The notes under the pieces are model-generated. The model had not been told where the DNA came from, ran no database searches, and saw only the letters and a program-made list of their open reading frames with translations. Shown here in pieces: positions 6,872 through 13,214 of a stretch of 13,217 nt of DNA. The position numbers were made by a program, and so were the translations under genes. The number at the start of each line of letters is the position of its first letter. Position 1 is the first letter of the stretch. The stretch is from positions 1 to 13,217 of the forward strand of contig JAGLTP010000343.1 in assembly GCA_023135215.1 (NCBI GenBank), given 5' to 3'. The DNA is from Candidatus Heimdallarchaeota archaeon (GTDB lineage Archaea; Asgardarchaeota; Heimdallarchaeia; Heimdallarchaeales; Heimdallarchaeaceae).

Positions 6872-7690
6872 ATGTTGGAATTCAGGAATATTACAGAAGG
6901 AGATTGGAGATCATATCATACCATTGATACTGAATCTTTTTTGGAAGACAAAATTGAGAAGAAAGATTTTCTGAGATGGTTGGAATCAGATGGGTTCATT
7001 GGATTATTTGCTCAGAAAAATTTAGTTGGATATCTTATGTTAAGAGCAATGGAGGATTATGGACATCTAGCTCGTATTGCAGTAAAAGGATCGGAAAGAG
7101 GGAAGGGTTATGGTTTCAAGCTAATGAAATATGCGGATTCATATTTCAAGGAGAGGGATGTAAGGAAAATAGGATTATACGTAGAGACAAAAAATGAAGT
7201 AGCTATTTCACTTTACAAGAAAAACGGTTATAACTTATCGTTTCAATCTTGGCACTATTTGATTGAAAAGAATTTAGTTAAGATAATAGAGAAAGAGATA
7301 ATTCCAACTGATTCCTCTGATATGATAATTCTATCTACTGAGGATTATGAAACTATAATTACAGCTTTTCCTTCTATAAACAGAGATGAATTGAAAAATC
7401 ATCTGAATGTAAAAATAACAGAGGATTATGAGGGGTCAATTCCTTTGGGTTTATTCATCGATAAGGATCTGAAGGTTTACGGAAGGTTTAGTCCAGATTT
7501 CTCAGGGTGCAGACCGTTTCTTTGTACCGATGTAAATTACGTTAAAGAGTTTCTTATTAACCTTTATCCATATAGAAGGAAGGAATATTACAGAATAACT
7601 TTTGATAGAAATAAAAAACTATCAGAATTCTGTGAGAGGAATGGATTCAAATTATGGCATCACTTGTGGGTCATGGAAAAGAATATCTAA
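6872..7690 (+). CDS. GNAT N-acetyltransferase with a second degenerate GNAT-like half
   Basis: A 272-residue protein that begins like a GNAT domain (MLEFRNITEGDW). The N-terminal half (1-135) carries the acetyl-CoA pyrophosphate loop RGKGYG (76-81, the R/QxxGxG/A motif) after the beta-4 strand ARIAVKG (67-73), and the later motif N-x2-AISLY-x2-NGY (108-120). The C-terminal half (about 145-272) lacks an acetyl-CoA loop but ends FCERNGFKLWHHLWVMEKN (253-271). This mirrors the end of the first half (LYKKNGY...WHYLIEKN, 114-134), so the protein looks like a duplicated GNAT whose second copy lost catalysis and may bind substrate. The substrate is unknown. A TTG codon at 6827 would add 15 residues, but they are outside the fold and have no Shine-Dalgarno, so I prefer the ATG at 6872. 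It may be co-transcribed with the regulator upstream. Confidence 0.85.
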   Translation: MLEFRNITEGDWRSYHTIDTESFLEDKIEKKDFLRWLESDGFIGLFAQKNLVGYLMLRAMEDYGHLARIAVKGSERGKGYGFKLMKYADSYFKERDVRKIGLYVETKNEVAISLYKKNGYNLSFQSWHYLIEKNLVKIIEKEIIPTDSSDMIILSTEDYETIITAFPSINRDELKNHLNVKITEDYEGSIPLGLFIDKDLKVYGRFSPDFSGCRPFLCTDVNYVKEFLINLYPYRRKEYYRITFDRNKKLSEFCERNGFKLWHHLWVMEKNI

Positions 7691-7697
7691 TAAAAAG

Positions 7698-7714
7698 AAA
7701 AGGATTAGTCTTTT
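7698..7714. terminator. Possible bidirectional terminator between convergent genes
   Basis: AAAAG and CTTTT form a 5-bp stem with a 7-nt loop in the 14-nt gap between the GNAT and WrbA genes, reaching into the end of WrbA. A-rich and T-rich arms would give a U-tract in either direction. The stem is weak. Confidence 0.3.
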
Positions 7715-8316
7715 AGCTTACTAGCTATTCCTGTAACCCATTCACCTTGGAATCGAGCACCTGCAAGTTCGTTTTCGCTAGCTGTTCTTGATCCATCATT
7801 ACCTACAATAGTTGAAGCTCCATAAGGAGAACCACCTGTTATTTCATCTATTCTTGCTTGACCTTCAAAGATGTAAGGAAGTCCTACTATCACCATTCCT
7901 AAGTGCAAAAGTGTTGTATGAAAGCTTAAAATTGTAGATTCTTGCCCTCCATGTTGTGTATTTGTGCTAGTAAAAACACTTCCAACTTTTCCGACAAATG
8001 TTTTCTTAGCCCATAAACCACCTGTTTGATCTAAGAAATTCCTCATCTGTGAACACATATTGCCAAAACGTGCAGGGGTTCCAAAGATTATTGCATCATA
8101 TTCAGGTAACTCCTCTATGGTTGCAATAGGAACATGTTCAAAAGCTTGTTGGGCTGCTTTTGCACCAGATTTTTCAAGTATATGCTCTGGAACTAGTTCC
8201 GGAACACGACGAAGAACTGGTTCTGCACCCGCTTGCTTGATACCTTCTGCTACAGCTTCAGCCAATCTATATACATGACCATACATTGAATAAAATAATA
8301 CTAAGATTTTCAGCAT
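7705..8316 (-). CDS. wrbA: NAD(P)H:quinone oxidoreductase, WrbA family flavoprotein
   Basis: A 203-residue flavodoxin-fold enzyme that binds FMN and reduces quinones by two electrons with NAD(P)H, limiting semiquinone formation; cytoplasmic, usually tetrameric. Family marks are the phosphate-binding loop SMYGHVYR (10-17), TPARFGNM (80-87) and FLDQTGGLW (94-102) at the flavin site, [10 protein letters not shown] (117-126), [11 protein letters not shown] (131-141) and the ending [11 protein letters not shown] (181-191). The length is normal for WrbA (about 200). The start region reads GTG ATG ATG CTG from 8322; I take the ATG at 8316 because it follows AGGTG at 8325-8321 and matches the usual N-terminus, but 8319 and 8322 are possible. 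It converges on the GNAT gene and diverges from the small orphan at 8437. Confidence 0.95.
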   Translation of the reverse strand: MLKILVLFYSMYGHVYRLAEAVAEGIKQAGAEPVLRRVPELVPEHILEKSGAKAAQQAFEHVPIATIEELPEYDAIIFGTPARFGNMCSQMRNFLDQTGGLWAKKTFVGKVGSVFTSTNTQHGGQESTILSFHTTLLHLGMVIVGLPYIFEGQARIDEITGGSPYGASTIVGNDGSRTASENELAGARFQGEWVTGIASKLKD

Positions 8317-8337
8317 CATCACCTAAAATAGTCTGTG

Positions 8338-8346
8338 TTAAATATT
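8338..8346 (-). promoter_or_regulatory. TATA-like box of wrbA
   Basis: On the minus strand the sequence is AATATTTAA. Its centre (8342) is 23-26 nt before the ATGs at 8319 and 8316, so the mRNA would be leaderless or nearly so. An 8-mer direct repeat, TAGTCTGT (8329-8336 and 8368-8375), brackets it. Confidence 0.5.
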
Positions 8347-8406
8347 CGCACACACCCTATTAAGTGTTAGTCTGTAGCAAAAATAGGTCTTCTTTAAATT
8401 TTTGAC

Positions 8407-8415
8407 TTTATAAAG
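8407..8415 (+). promoter_or_regulatory. TATA box of the 87-residue orphan
   Basis: TTTATAAAG has its centre at 8411, 26 nt before the ATG at 8437. This spacing suggests a leaderless transcript and favours 8437 over the in-frame TTG (8422) and GTG (8434) as start. Confidence 0.6.
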
Positions 8416-8436
8416 CATTTTTTGAATAATATAGTG

Positions 8437-8700
8437 ATGCAATCCGAAAAATTGCAAGGTTTAGTTGAATCTAAAATTCTAAAAGAGAAGTATCCAGGAT
8501 ACAATTATGCATTATATTTCCTTGAAGCAGAAGGAATTATTCATAGAAGAATCGGATATTCGCTTCTTGCACCTATTTTTAAGAATCTCCCAAGAGATCT
8601 GCAGGAGCATATATGCTTCATGTGGCAAATTGAAACGGAAAAGGGAAAACTAAACTTCAAATTTGTTAAATGTTGTAATGAGATTTTTTCATTAGAATAG
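8437..8700 (+). CDS. Hypothetical 87-residue soluble protein
   Basis: I do not recognise this family. The protein is small, charged and has no membrane segment, signal peptide or zinc motif. It contains a helix-rich first half (QGLVESKILKEKYPG, then YALYFLEAEG), a short basic strand (HRRIGYS), a probable helix (LPRDLQEHICFMWQIE) and a final strand pair (KLNFKFVKCCNEIF). Three Cys residues are present, two adjacent near the C-terminus, without a CxxC arrangement. Evidence for coding is a well-placed TATA box, an open frame of normal composition and convergence with the next gene, whose stop is only 14 nt away. It is divergent from wrbA, with about 120 nt between the two starts. Confidence 0.6.
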   Translation: MQSEKLQGLVESKILKEKYPGYNYALYFLEAEGIIHRRIGYSLLAPIFKNLPRDLQEHICFMWQIETEKGKLNFKFVKCCNEIFSLE

Positions 8701-8714
8701 AGTGGGGCATGAAA

Positions 8715-8951
8715 TCACCCGCCCATTAGTTTACGTCTCATATAGACATATTGTTCCGTTGCTTCAGAATCATCAGCCATCCTTTCGTAAATTGATTTTT
8801 CCAAATCTATGGTTTTTATGGTAGAAGGAATATTAGTTTTTTCTTTTAGTAGAATAATAGCTTTAAACCAAAAAACAGTAAAAAAAACAATTCCAACTAA
8901 TATAAGCGTAACAAAAACTACAAGCATTAGAATGTGTGCAGCTGAAACCAT
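8715..8951 (-). CDS. Hypothetical 78-residue single-pass membrane protein
   Basis: A small protein with one long hydrophobic segment at about 5-33 (no charge until Lys30), followed by a charged tail of about 45 residues (KEKTNIPSTIKTIDLEKSIYE and onward) predicted helical and probably cytoplasmic. There is no cleavage site, so it looks like a membrane anchor. The family is not recognised. A GTG six nucleotides upstream (8957) is also possible; I prefer the ATG at 8951 because a TATA-like box lies 25-34 nt upstream of it. It has no co-directional neighbour nearby and converges on the 87-residue orphan. Confidence 0.6.
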   Translation of the reverse strand: MVSAAHILMLVVFVTLILVGIVFFTVFWFKAIILLKEKTNIPSTIKTIDLEKSIYERMADDSEATEQYVYMRRKLMGG

Positions 8952-8975
8952 TTTCACTTAATAATTCATTTTTAA

Positions 8976-8985
8976 GATAATAAAG
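8976..8985 (-). promoter_or_regulatory. TATA-like box of the small membrane protein
   Basis: CTTTATTATC on the minus strand has its centre at 8980, about 29 nt before the ATG at 8951. This would give an almost leaderless mRNA. Confidence 0.45.
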
Positions 8986-9053
8986 CCTTCGATGAAAGGT
9001 GTGTGATTTCCTTCAGTTTTTCTTATGTGGAAACAAGCTCATTGCTCCAGAGT

Positions 9054-9070
9054 TGAATCATGTTGATTCA
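9054..9070. repeat. Perfect 7-bp dyad in a gene-free stretch
   Basis: TGAATCA and TGATTCA are separated by TGT. The dyad lies in the 213-nt stretch (8952-9164) between the small membrane protein and the tRNA gene, in which I see no ORF worth calling. It is about 70 nt upstream of the membrane-protein TATA box and beyond the tRNA 3' end. It could be a regulator site or a weak RNA hairpin. Confidence 0.3.
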
Positions 9071-9147
9071 TTAAACCAATTTCAATTCACTGCTTATTTA
9101 TCACTTTTTAAGAACTGAAAGAGTTGTTCAGATAACAGATAAACACG

Positions 9148-9160
9148 AAAAATTAAAATT
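9148..9160 (-). terminator. T-rich terminator of tRNA-Trp
   Basis: Just downstream of the tRNA 3' end the minus strand reads AATTTTAATTTTT, a typical U-tract end for an archaeal tRNA transcript. Confidence 0.5.
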
Positions 9161-9164
9161 GTTA

Positions 9165-9275
9165 TGGTGGGGACTGGGTGATTTGAACACCCGACCAATT
9201 GGTTTCTTCGGCTATTCATTGCTTGACGCAATGTTCTCTGGAGCCAACCACTCTACCGAACTGAGCTAAGTCCCC
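9165..9275 (-). tRNA. tRNA-Trp (anticodon CCA) with a 34-nt intron
   Basis: Read by hand on the minus strand: acceptor GGGGACT/AGTCCCC with discriminator A, D-stem GCTC/GAGT, anticodon stem GTTGG/CCAAT (G-U at the top), variable loop TGGTC, T-stem GGGTG/CACCC with loop TTCAAAT, and a genomically encoded CCA. Removing 34 nt after the base equivalent to position 37 gives the anticodon loop CTCCAGA with anticodon CCA, the loop standard for archaeal tRNA-Trp. The mature length is 77 nt including CCA. Introns at 37/38 of tRNA-Trp are widespread in archaea. A TATA-like box lies about 30 nt upstream. Confidence 0.95.
9204..9237 (-). other. Intron of tRNA-Trp at position 37/38
   Basis: The intron carries its own perfect hairpin, CATTGC-GTCAA-GCAATG. 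The expected bulge-helix-bulge splicing motif is imperfect. Loop bases 32-35 (CTCC) face the intron bases GAAG with three pairs and one C-A mismatch. The 3' bulge would be AAA, and the 5' bulge AGA is not closed by a good inner helix. Because the first intron base and the first base of exon 2 are both A, the boundaries could shift by one without changing the mature tRNA. No box C/D motifs are present, unlike the long tRNA-Trp introns of many euryarchaea. Confidence 0.8.
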
Positions 9276-9302
9276 AATTAAGCAATTTCATATCACTCTT
9301 CG

Positions 9303-9313
9303 TTTTTTTAAGG
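9303..9313 (-). promoter_or_regulatory. TATA-like box of tRNA-Trp
   Basis: The minus strand reads CCTTAAAAAAA, about 32 nt before the tRNA 5' end, which allows a 5' leader of a few nucleotides. It is A-rich rather than a strong TATA consensus. Confidence 0.4.
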
Positions 9314-9374
9314 TTTTCTTTATCTTTCATTACTCATTTAATATTGACATTTGTAAAAGATAAAGAAAGGGAGA

Positions 9375-11165
9375 TTAGGAAACGAGTTGTTCCAATTCCT
9401 TTACAAATCTTTCATATTGCTTTATCCCGAGTTTCCAGAAATCAGGTTTTGCAATATCTAAACCCATTAATTCACCGAACTCTTTAGGCGATTTGCTTCC
9501 TCCTGCTTTGAGAATTTCTTTCAATTTGGGTATGAATGTTTCTCCCTCATCAATATATAGTTGATATAATGCATAAACGAACAACTGGGCGAAAACATAC
9601 GGGTAGTTATAAAACCTAAAATTAGGCATATAATAATGTGGTTTCATTGTCCACTCCCAATCCATTTCCTCAAACCATTCTACAGCATCACCATATATTC
9701 TGTCTCTGGCAGCTGTCCAAAGTTTGGAAATAGTCTTACCATCAAGATATTTACCTTGTTCAATTTTATTATACATGCTCTGCTCAAACCACACTCTAGC
9801 ACTAACTTGGAAAGTAGCCATTCCAGCACCATCCAATACCTTACTTAGAATAGCTTTCTTTTCATCATTTGATTTTGCTTTAGCTAATAAGAGATCTGTT
9901 ACAAGTAATTCCCCAAAAATTGAAGCTACTTCAGCAATAACCATCGGGCTACGTGAATTAGAGAAAGATTGTTCTCTTGTTGCCATATATCCGTGAACCG
10001 CATGTCCAAGTTCGTGAGCTAAAGTATAGACATTTCCAAGGGAGCCATTGAAGCTCTGAAGAATGTAAGATGTCTTTCCTGAATACCATGTTGAACAGAA
10101 AGCACCATTTCTTTTTCCAAATCTAGGGCTAGCGTCTATATGATTTCTCTCAAACATATCCTTTGCGGTTGATAGAAAATCATCATCAAAATTACCATAA
10201 GCTTCTAGGATTATTTCTTGTGCTTTTTCCCAGGAGTATTTCATATCTGGAGCATCTGGCAAAGGTGCCACTACATCCTCACACCCTAGCTTAGGGAGGT
10301 TTAGAAGTTTAGCTTTCAATTTTAAATATCTCTGATAGATAACTGCGTGTTCTTCAATTGCTTTCATCAGATTATCTATAGTTTCTTGATCTACATCATT
10401 GGCCATTAAGCTTTGATGCATTGGAGAATCATATTTTCTTCTCTTTGAAATTTTTGACCAGTCACTGCATATATTGTGCATAGCAGAAGAAAAGATATCT
10501 TGATCAATTCCTAACAGACCATAAATTGATTTATTAGCTGATTTTCTTGTACTCTGATCCCGATGAGACAATAAACCATTAGCTTCACCATAGGATAGAG
10601 TTTTTGGTTCTCCTTCCACTTCTATAACAAATTTTCTTGTGTTTAGCCATTTTGATTGTAATTGTTGCCAGCCTTTTACTCCATATTGATCTTTTTCAAT
10701 TATCAGCTGTTCTTCAATTTCAGAAAGCTTATGTGGATGAACTCTTCTTAGCTTTTCCAAAGCGTGCTTATAATTAACAAGCTTAGAATCATCTACTATG
10801 TTTTCCTTTTCATAGACTAATTTTCCTATTTCAAGTTCAAGAAATGCTAACTCTTTTCTTATCTTCGCAGAAAATTCTTCCACTCTATTATTTAGCTCCC
10901 TATTTGCAGGTATAGTCATATTAGCTGCAAAAGTCAATCGAGAAAACATAGATAATTCAAAAAGGTCAGCAAGGAATTTTTCTTGTTTCTGGAGAAGTTC
11001 CAGTAAGTTATCTAATGAAAAACTAGGTGAATTTATTTTGTCCTTGTAATCATCAATAAATTTCTTAGCTTGTTTATCGAGATTCTCAATAGCAGCTGTA
11101 ATTTTGGGATCGTCTGATCCTTTAAACACCTCTGTTAGATCCCAGCTTATTTCCTTATCACTCAT
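9375..11165 (-). CDS. pepF: M3-family oligoendopeptidase F
   Basis: A 596-residue zinc metallopeptidase that cleaves short peptides in the cytoplasm, probably in peptide recycling after proteasome action. The zinc motif HELGH is at 384-388, inside YTLAHELGHAVHGY, and the third ligand Glu412 in AEVASIFGE, the spacing of family M3. The substrate-side region NGAFCSTWYSGKTSYILQSF (353-372) and the C-terminal FYNYPYVFAQLF also match PepF-type enzymes, and the length is the family norm. The frame can be extended to a TTG at 11210, adding 15 hydrophobic residues. I chose the ATG at 11165 because MSDKEISWDLTEVF is the normal N-terminus and a TATA-like box lies 26-36 nt upstream. It follows NMD3 on the same strand with a 62-nt gap, so it may be transcribed both from the translation operon and from its own promoter. 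Confidence 0.95.
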   Translation of the reverse strand: MSDKEISWDLTEVFKGSDDPKITAAIENLDKQAKKFIDDYKDKINSPSFSLDNLLELLQKQEKFLADLFELSMFSRLTFAANMTIPANRELNNRVEEFSAKIRKELAFLELEIGKLVYEKENIVDDSKLVNYKHALEKLRRVHPHKLSEIEEQLIIEKDQYGVKGWQQLQSKWLNTRKFVIEVEGEPKTLSYGEANGLLSHRDQSTRKSANKSIYGLLGIDQDIFSSAMHNICSDWSKISKRRKYDSPMHQSLMANDVDQETIDNLMKAIEEHAVIYQRYLKLKAKLLNLPKLGCEDVVAPLPDAPDMKYSWEKAQEIILEAYGNFDDDFLSTAKDMFERNHIDASPRFGKRNGAFCSTWYSGKTSYILQSFNGSLGNVYTLAHELGHAVHGYMATREQSFSNSRSPMVIAEVASIFGELLVTDLLLAKAKSNDEKKAILSKVLDGAGMATFQVSARVWFEQSMYNKIEQGKYLDGKTISKLWTAARDRIYGDAVEWFEEMDWEWTMKPHYYMPNFRFYNYPYVFAQLFVYALYQLYIDEGETFIPKLKEILKAGGSKSPKEFGELMGLDIAKPDFWKLGIKQYERFVKELEQLVS

Positions 11166-11190
11166 AATAATCAAGAGATGGATTTGTATA

Positions 11191-11201
11191 GATAATAAAA
11201 A
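11191..11201 (-). promoter_or_regulatory. TATA-like box of pepF
   Basis: The minus strand reads TTTTTATTATC, with its centre about 31 nt before the ATG at 11165. This supports that ATG rather than the upstream TTG, because the TTG at 11210 would lie ahead of the transcript start. Confidence 0.5.
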
Positions 11202-11227
11202 GATTATCAATTGAATAAATCAACTAT

Positions 11228-12334
11228 TCATTCTATATAGTAATTTTTATCATCATAAATAAAGCCTTTAACATTTTCTCCCTCTTCTTTTTTTGGAGGT
11301 AATCTTTCCAAAATATCCTCATAATTTTCGTAATTATCCATAGCCATAATTACAACAGCATTTTTCTCCTTTGACACAATCATATATTCTCGCATAACTA
11401 TTTCATCGTTCTTCTTCCTTCCCCTTTTTTCTACTCTCTTTCTATCATGCTGCCTGATTTCACGATTTTCCAAAGATTCCATCTTAATTTGTTGCTCTGA
11501 TATGCTCTTTACAATCCACAGAATCTTATCATATTCCAATACATCCCCTTTAGCGAAAGCAGGTAATCTTACCAAATAGGTGTTCGTGAAAACATCAATT
11601 CCATCTCTAGATGTAGTTTTATGCTCGTAAGCGACTGTAATTGTCCCTGCTGAAATACCCTTAATTTCTTTTGCCAAGGATTCTGCTAAGAATTTTGTAC
11701 TTACATTTGCAGTTATACCATCTTGATCCACGTCCAAATCAAGGATATAAGCCATTCTTGCATCTTCGTATTGTTTCATCATCCTTTCTATTAGTGCCTC
11801 AATATCTTCTTCTTCCTTTTGTGTAAGTTTTCTATCCTCTCCTCTAACCTGCAAAACAGCTTCATAATAACCGGTTTTATACTTTGAACACTCATCACAA
11901 ACTGTTCTTAGCATTTTAAGTCTAGTTGTAAAACTCTCTTCAAATTCACTGAAATCTTCGTGAGGTTTTGCATAAACTTGTGTTCTTACTGCAAATTCTT
12001 TTACTCCATAGTTCATTATTTTGCTATCTTCAATATCATCCTCAAACTCATATTGAAGAGGAGTATCTACCTCTAGTTTTTCAATAATTGCTCTTCTAGC
12101 AACTTCTCTAATAATTTCTTCTAGATTCTCATCTCTTTTCCAAGTATCTACACGAGTTCCTAGTATCCTTAGGGTGCCACATCCAGTACAGATTTCAACC
12201 TGCAAGGAATCAAGTTTTTTTATCTCCAAGGGATTTTCTTTCTTGTAACAATTCTCACATAAATTGTCTAGAAAAGGTCCATTCATAGTTCCACATATTG
12301 CGCAGAATCTACCTCGTTTTGATATTTCAATCAC
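11228..12334 (-). CDS. nmd3: NMD3 family ribosome-biogenesis protein
   Basis: A 368-residue homologue of eukaryotic NMD3, the adaptor that binds the late 60S subunit and in eukaryotes links it to nuclear export. Archaea have no nucleus, so a role in large-subunit maturation is inferred. The N-terminal treble of zinc sites is clear: C11/C14 with C26/C29, then C49/C52 with C146/C149. The middle (about 170-245) is the alpha/beta region, and 256-330 is the SH3/eIF5A-like region (RLPAFAKGDVLEYD...). The basic segment HDRKRVEKRGRKKND (296-310) could touch rRNA. The start is GTG at 12334, since no ATG exists near the first cysteine. The best Shine-Dalgarno (GGTGAT, 12335-12330) overlaps this GTG, so the exact start is uncertain. 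It sits 22 nt after the DUF424 gene in the aIF2 beta cluster. Confidence 0.92.
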   Translation of the reverse strand: MIEISKRGRFCAICGTMNGPFLDNLCENCYKKENPLEIKKLDSLQVEICTGCGTLRILGTRVDTWKRDENLEEIIREVARRAIIEKLEVDTPLQYEFEDDIEDSKIMNYGVKEFAVRTQVYAKPHEDFSEFEESFTTRLKMLRTVCDECSKYKTGYYEAVLQVRGEDRKLTQKEEEDIEALIERMMKQYEDARMAYILDLDVDQDGITANVSTKFLAESLAKEIKGISAGTITVAYEHKTTSRDGIDVFTNTYLVRLPAFAKGDVLEYDKILWIVKSISEQQIKMESLENREIRQHDRKRVEKRGRKKNDEIVMREYMIVSKEKNAVVIMAMDNYENYEDILERLPPKKEEGENVKGFIYDDKNYYIE

Positions 12335-12356
12335 CTTTTTAGAGTTTTTAGTAAAT

Positions 12357-12671
12357 TTATCGTATCAAGATTGCATGACCGATTTTATCTTTCTTCTCTG
12401 GATGCGTTAACCAAAGTACAGCATCTTCATGAATAATTCTTTTTTCAATGAGTAAGCGAACTATTTGAGTTCCAATTACATTTGCAGAAGTACATCTTTG
12501 AATTTCATCTAACAGTTCTTTTTCACTAACTAATTCTTTTCCATAAAAAGTTTGATTGACCTTGATCTTTACACCATGACTATCTAGTTCTAATTCAACT
12601 ATATCTTTGTCACAAGCAGCTACAAGTCTTTCGCTCGGTTGCTCTATTAATTTCATGAAAAAAACTGTCAT
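12357..12671 (-). CDS. DUF424 protein of the aIF2 beta cluster
   Basis: A 104-residue archaeal protein of unknown function. The pattern LVAACDKDIVELEL (16-29), then VNQTFYGKELVSEKELL and the central SANVIGTQIVRLLIE (82-96 region and just before), is that of DUF424, a family restricted to archaea and usually encoded beside aIF2 beta and NMD3. A role around translation initiation or 30S/50S biogenesis is inferred from this neighbourhood only. The start ATG at 12671 is preceded by GTGAT about 5 nt upstream; a second ATG (12656) is possible. Gaps of 18 nt to aIF2 beta and 22 nt to NMD3 point to one operon. Confidence 0.85.
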   Translation of the reverse strand: MTVFFMKLIEQPSERLVAACDKDIVELELDSHGVKIKVNQTFYGKELVSEKELLDEIQRCTSANVIGTQIVRLLIEKRIIHEDAVLWLTHPEKKDKIGHAILIR

Positions 12672-12689
12672 TAAGAATCACATTTTTTG

Positions 12690-13100
12690 TTATTTTCTCA
12701 AAGGTTTTACAGCTGTTGAAGCTCCACAAGCATCACATCTCTTCCTCATTATACGAGTTTCTATAACGAAAGATGTGTCGGGTTTTCCGCACTCTCCACA
12801 CATTACATACTCTTTTACATAACGTTCTAGAAGATTTTGTAATGTTACCTTTGCATGTTTACCAGCAAATACAGCTCTAGCTCCTTCCATTACTACAGAA
12901 GTTGCTAATTCACCAGCCATAAATTTCAGAAAATGATTTTCATCTCTGTTAATCGTTGATAATACATCTCTAATATTTGTTATGAAAGTCTTATTTCCTT
13001 CAATAACTGAAAGAATCTTTGGTATTTCGAATCTCGATTTCTCGAAGACTTTCTCAGGAAGCTGTCCTCTTGCTCTTTCCAGCAATTTATCATATTCCAT
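12690..13100 (-). CDS. eif2b: Translation initiation factor aIF2 subunit beta
   Basis: A 136-residue subunit of heterotrimeric aIF2, which delivers initiator Met-tRNA to the small ribosomal subunit; this subunit contacts gamma and modulates tRNA binding. It has the usual parts: an N-terminal helix that binds gamma (1-20), the core alpha/beta domain with TFITNIRDV (38-46) and HFLKFMAGELATS (56-68), and a C-terminal zinc ribbon with C101/C104 and C122/C125. Length is the archaeal norm; the long lysine-rich N-terminus of eukaryotic eIF2 beta is absent. The start ATG has a good Shine-Dalgarno, GAGGT at 13111-13107. That site lies inside a small upstream ORF that ends 11 nt into this gene, so translation of the two is probably coupled. 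Confidence 0.97.
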   Translation of the reverse strand: MEYDKLLERARGQLPEKVFEKSRFEIPKILSVIEGNKTFITNIRDVLSTINRDENHFLKFMAGELATSVVMEGARAVFAGKHAKVTLQNLLERYVKEYVMCGECGKPDTSFVIETRIMRKRCDACGASTAVKPLRK

Positions 13101-13185
13101 TTTCTAACCTCATTTCTTTCTTTTTTCTAGCCTTTTTGTTTGTTTCGTTTAGAACTTCTTTTCTCAACATTGTTTTTCTATTCAT
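13090..13185 (-). CDS. Small basic ORF (31 aa) overlapping the aIF2 beta start
   Basis: The frame from ATG 13185 encodes 31 residues, beginning MNRKTMLRKEVLNETNKK and continuing ARKKKEMRLENGI. It holds six Arg and seven Lys against four Glu, and would be strongly basic and helical. The stop TGA (13092-13090) lies inside aIF2 beta in another frame, an 11-nt overlap typical of translational coupling. A TATA-like box centred at 13208 places the transcript start at about 13183, close to this ATG, so the ORF could be read leaderless. It may be a small RNA- or ribosome-binding protein, a leader peptide, or a chance frame in A-rich 5' UTR. The family is not recognised; eL41 is comparably short and basic but not evidently similar. 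Confidence 0.45.
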   Translation of the reverse strand: MNRKTMLRKEVLNETNKKARKKKEMRLENGI

Positions 13186-13203
13186 TTCTCCATAGAACAA
13201 AAG

Positions 13204-13214
13204 ATATTTTAAGA
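13204..13214 (-). promoter_or_regulatory. TATA-like box of the aIF2 beta operon
   Basis: The minus strand reads CTTAAAATATC, with its centre about 23 nt before the ATG of the small ORF at 13185 and about 108 nt before aIF2 beta. It is the only plausible promoter in the remaining 117 nt at the right edge. Confidence 0.45.

Noticed and set aside
8701..8725. GC-rich hairpin between the two convergent small genes (GTGGG with CCCAT)
   Set aside because: The stem relies on a G-T pair, has a long loop and no T-run follows in either direction.
8990..9164. A box C/D-like or other small RNA in the gene-free stretch (GATGA near 8991, CTGA near 9115)
   Set aside because: The boxes are partial, their order and spacing do not fit a C/D RNA, and no promoter or stable fold is visible.
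9165..9220. A class II (long variable arm) tRNA reading using GGCT/AGCC as anticodon stem and the ACCAATTGGT palindrome
   Set aside because: The anticodon loop would be about 28 nt and the arm would have no loop; splicing at 37/38 gives a perfect class I tRNA-Trp instead.
9204..9237. Box C/D guide RNA inside the tRNA-Trp intron
   Set aside because: No RTGATGA or CTGA elements are present, and the 34-nt intron is too short.
11166..11210. TTG start giving pepF a hydrophobic N-terminus that resembles a signal peptide
   Set aside because: The extension covers the TATA-like box at 11191-11201, and PepF enzymes normally start at MSDKEISW-like sequence, so it is most likely untranslated.
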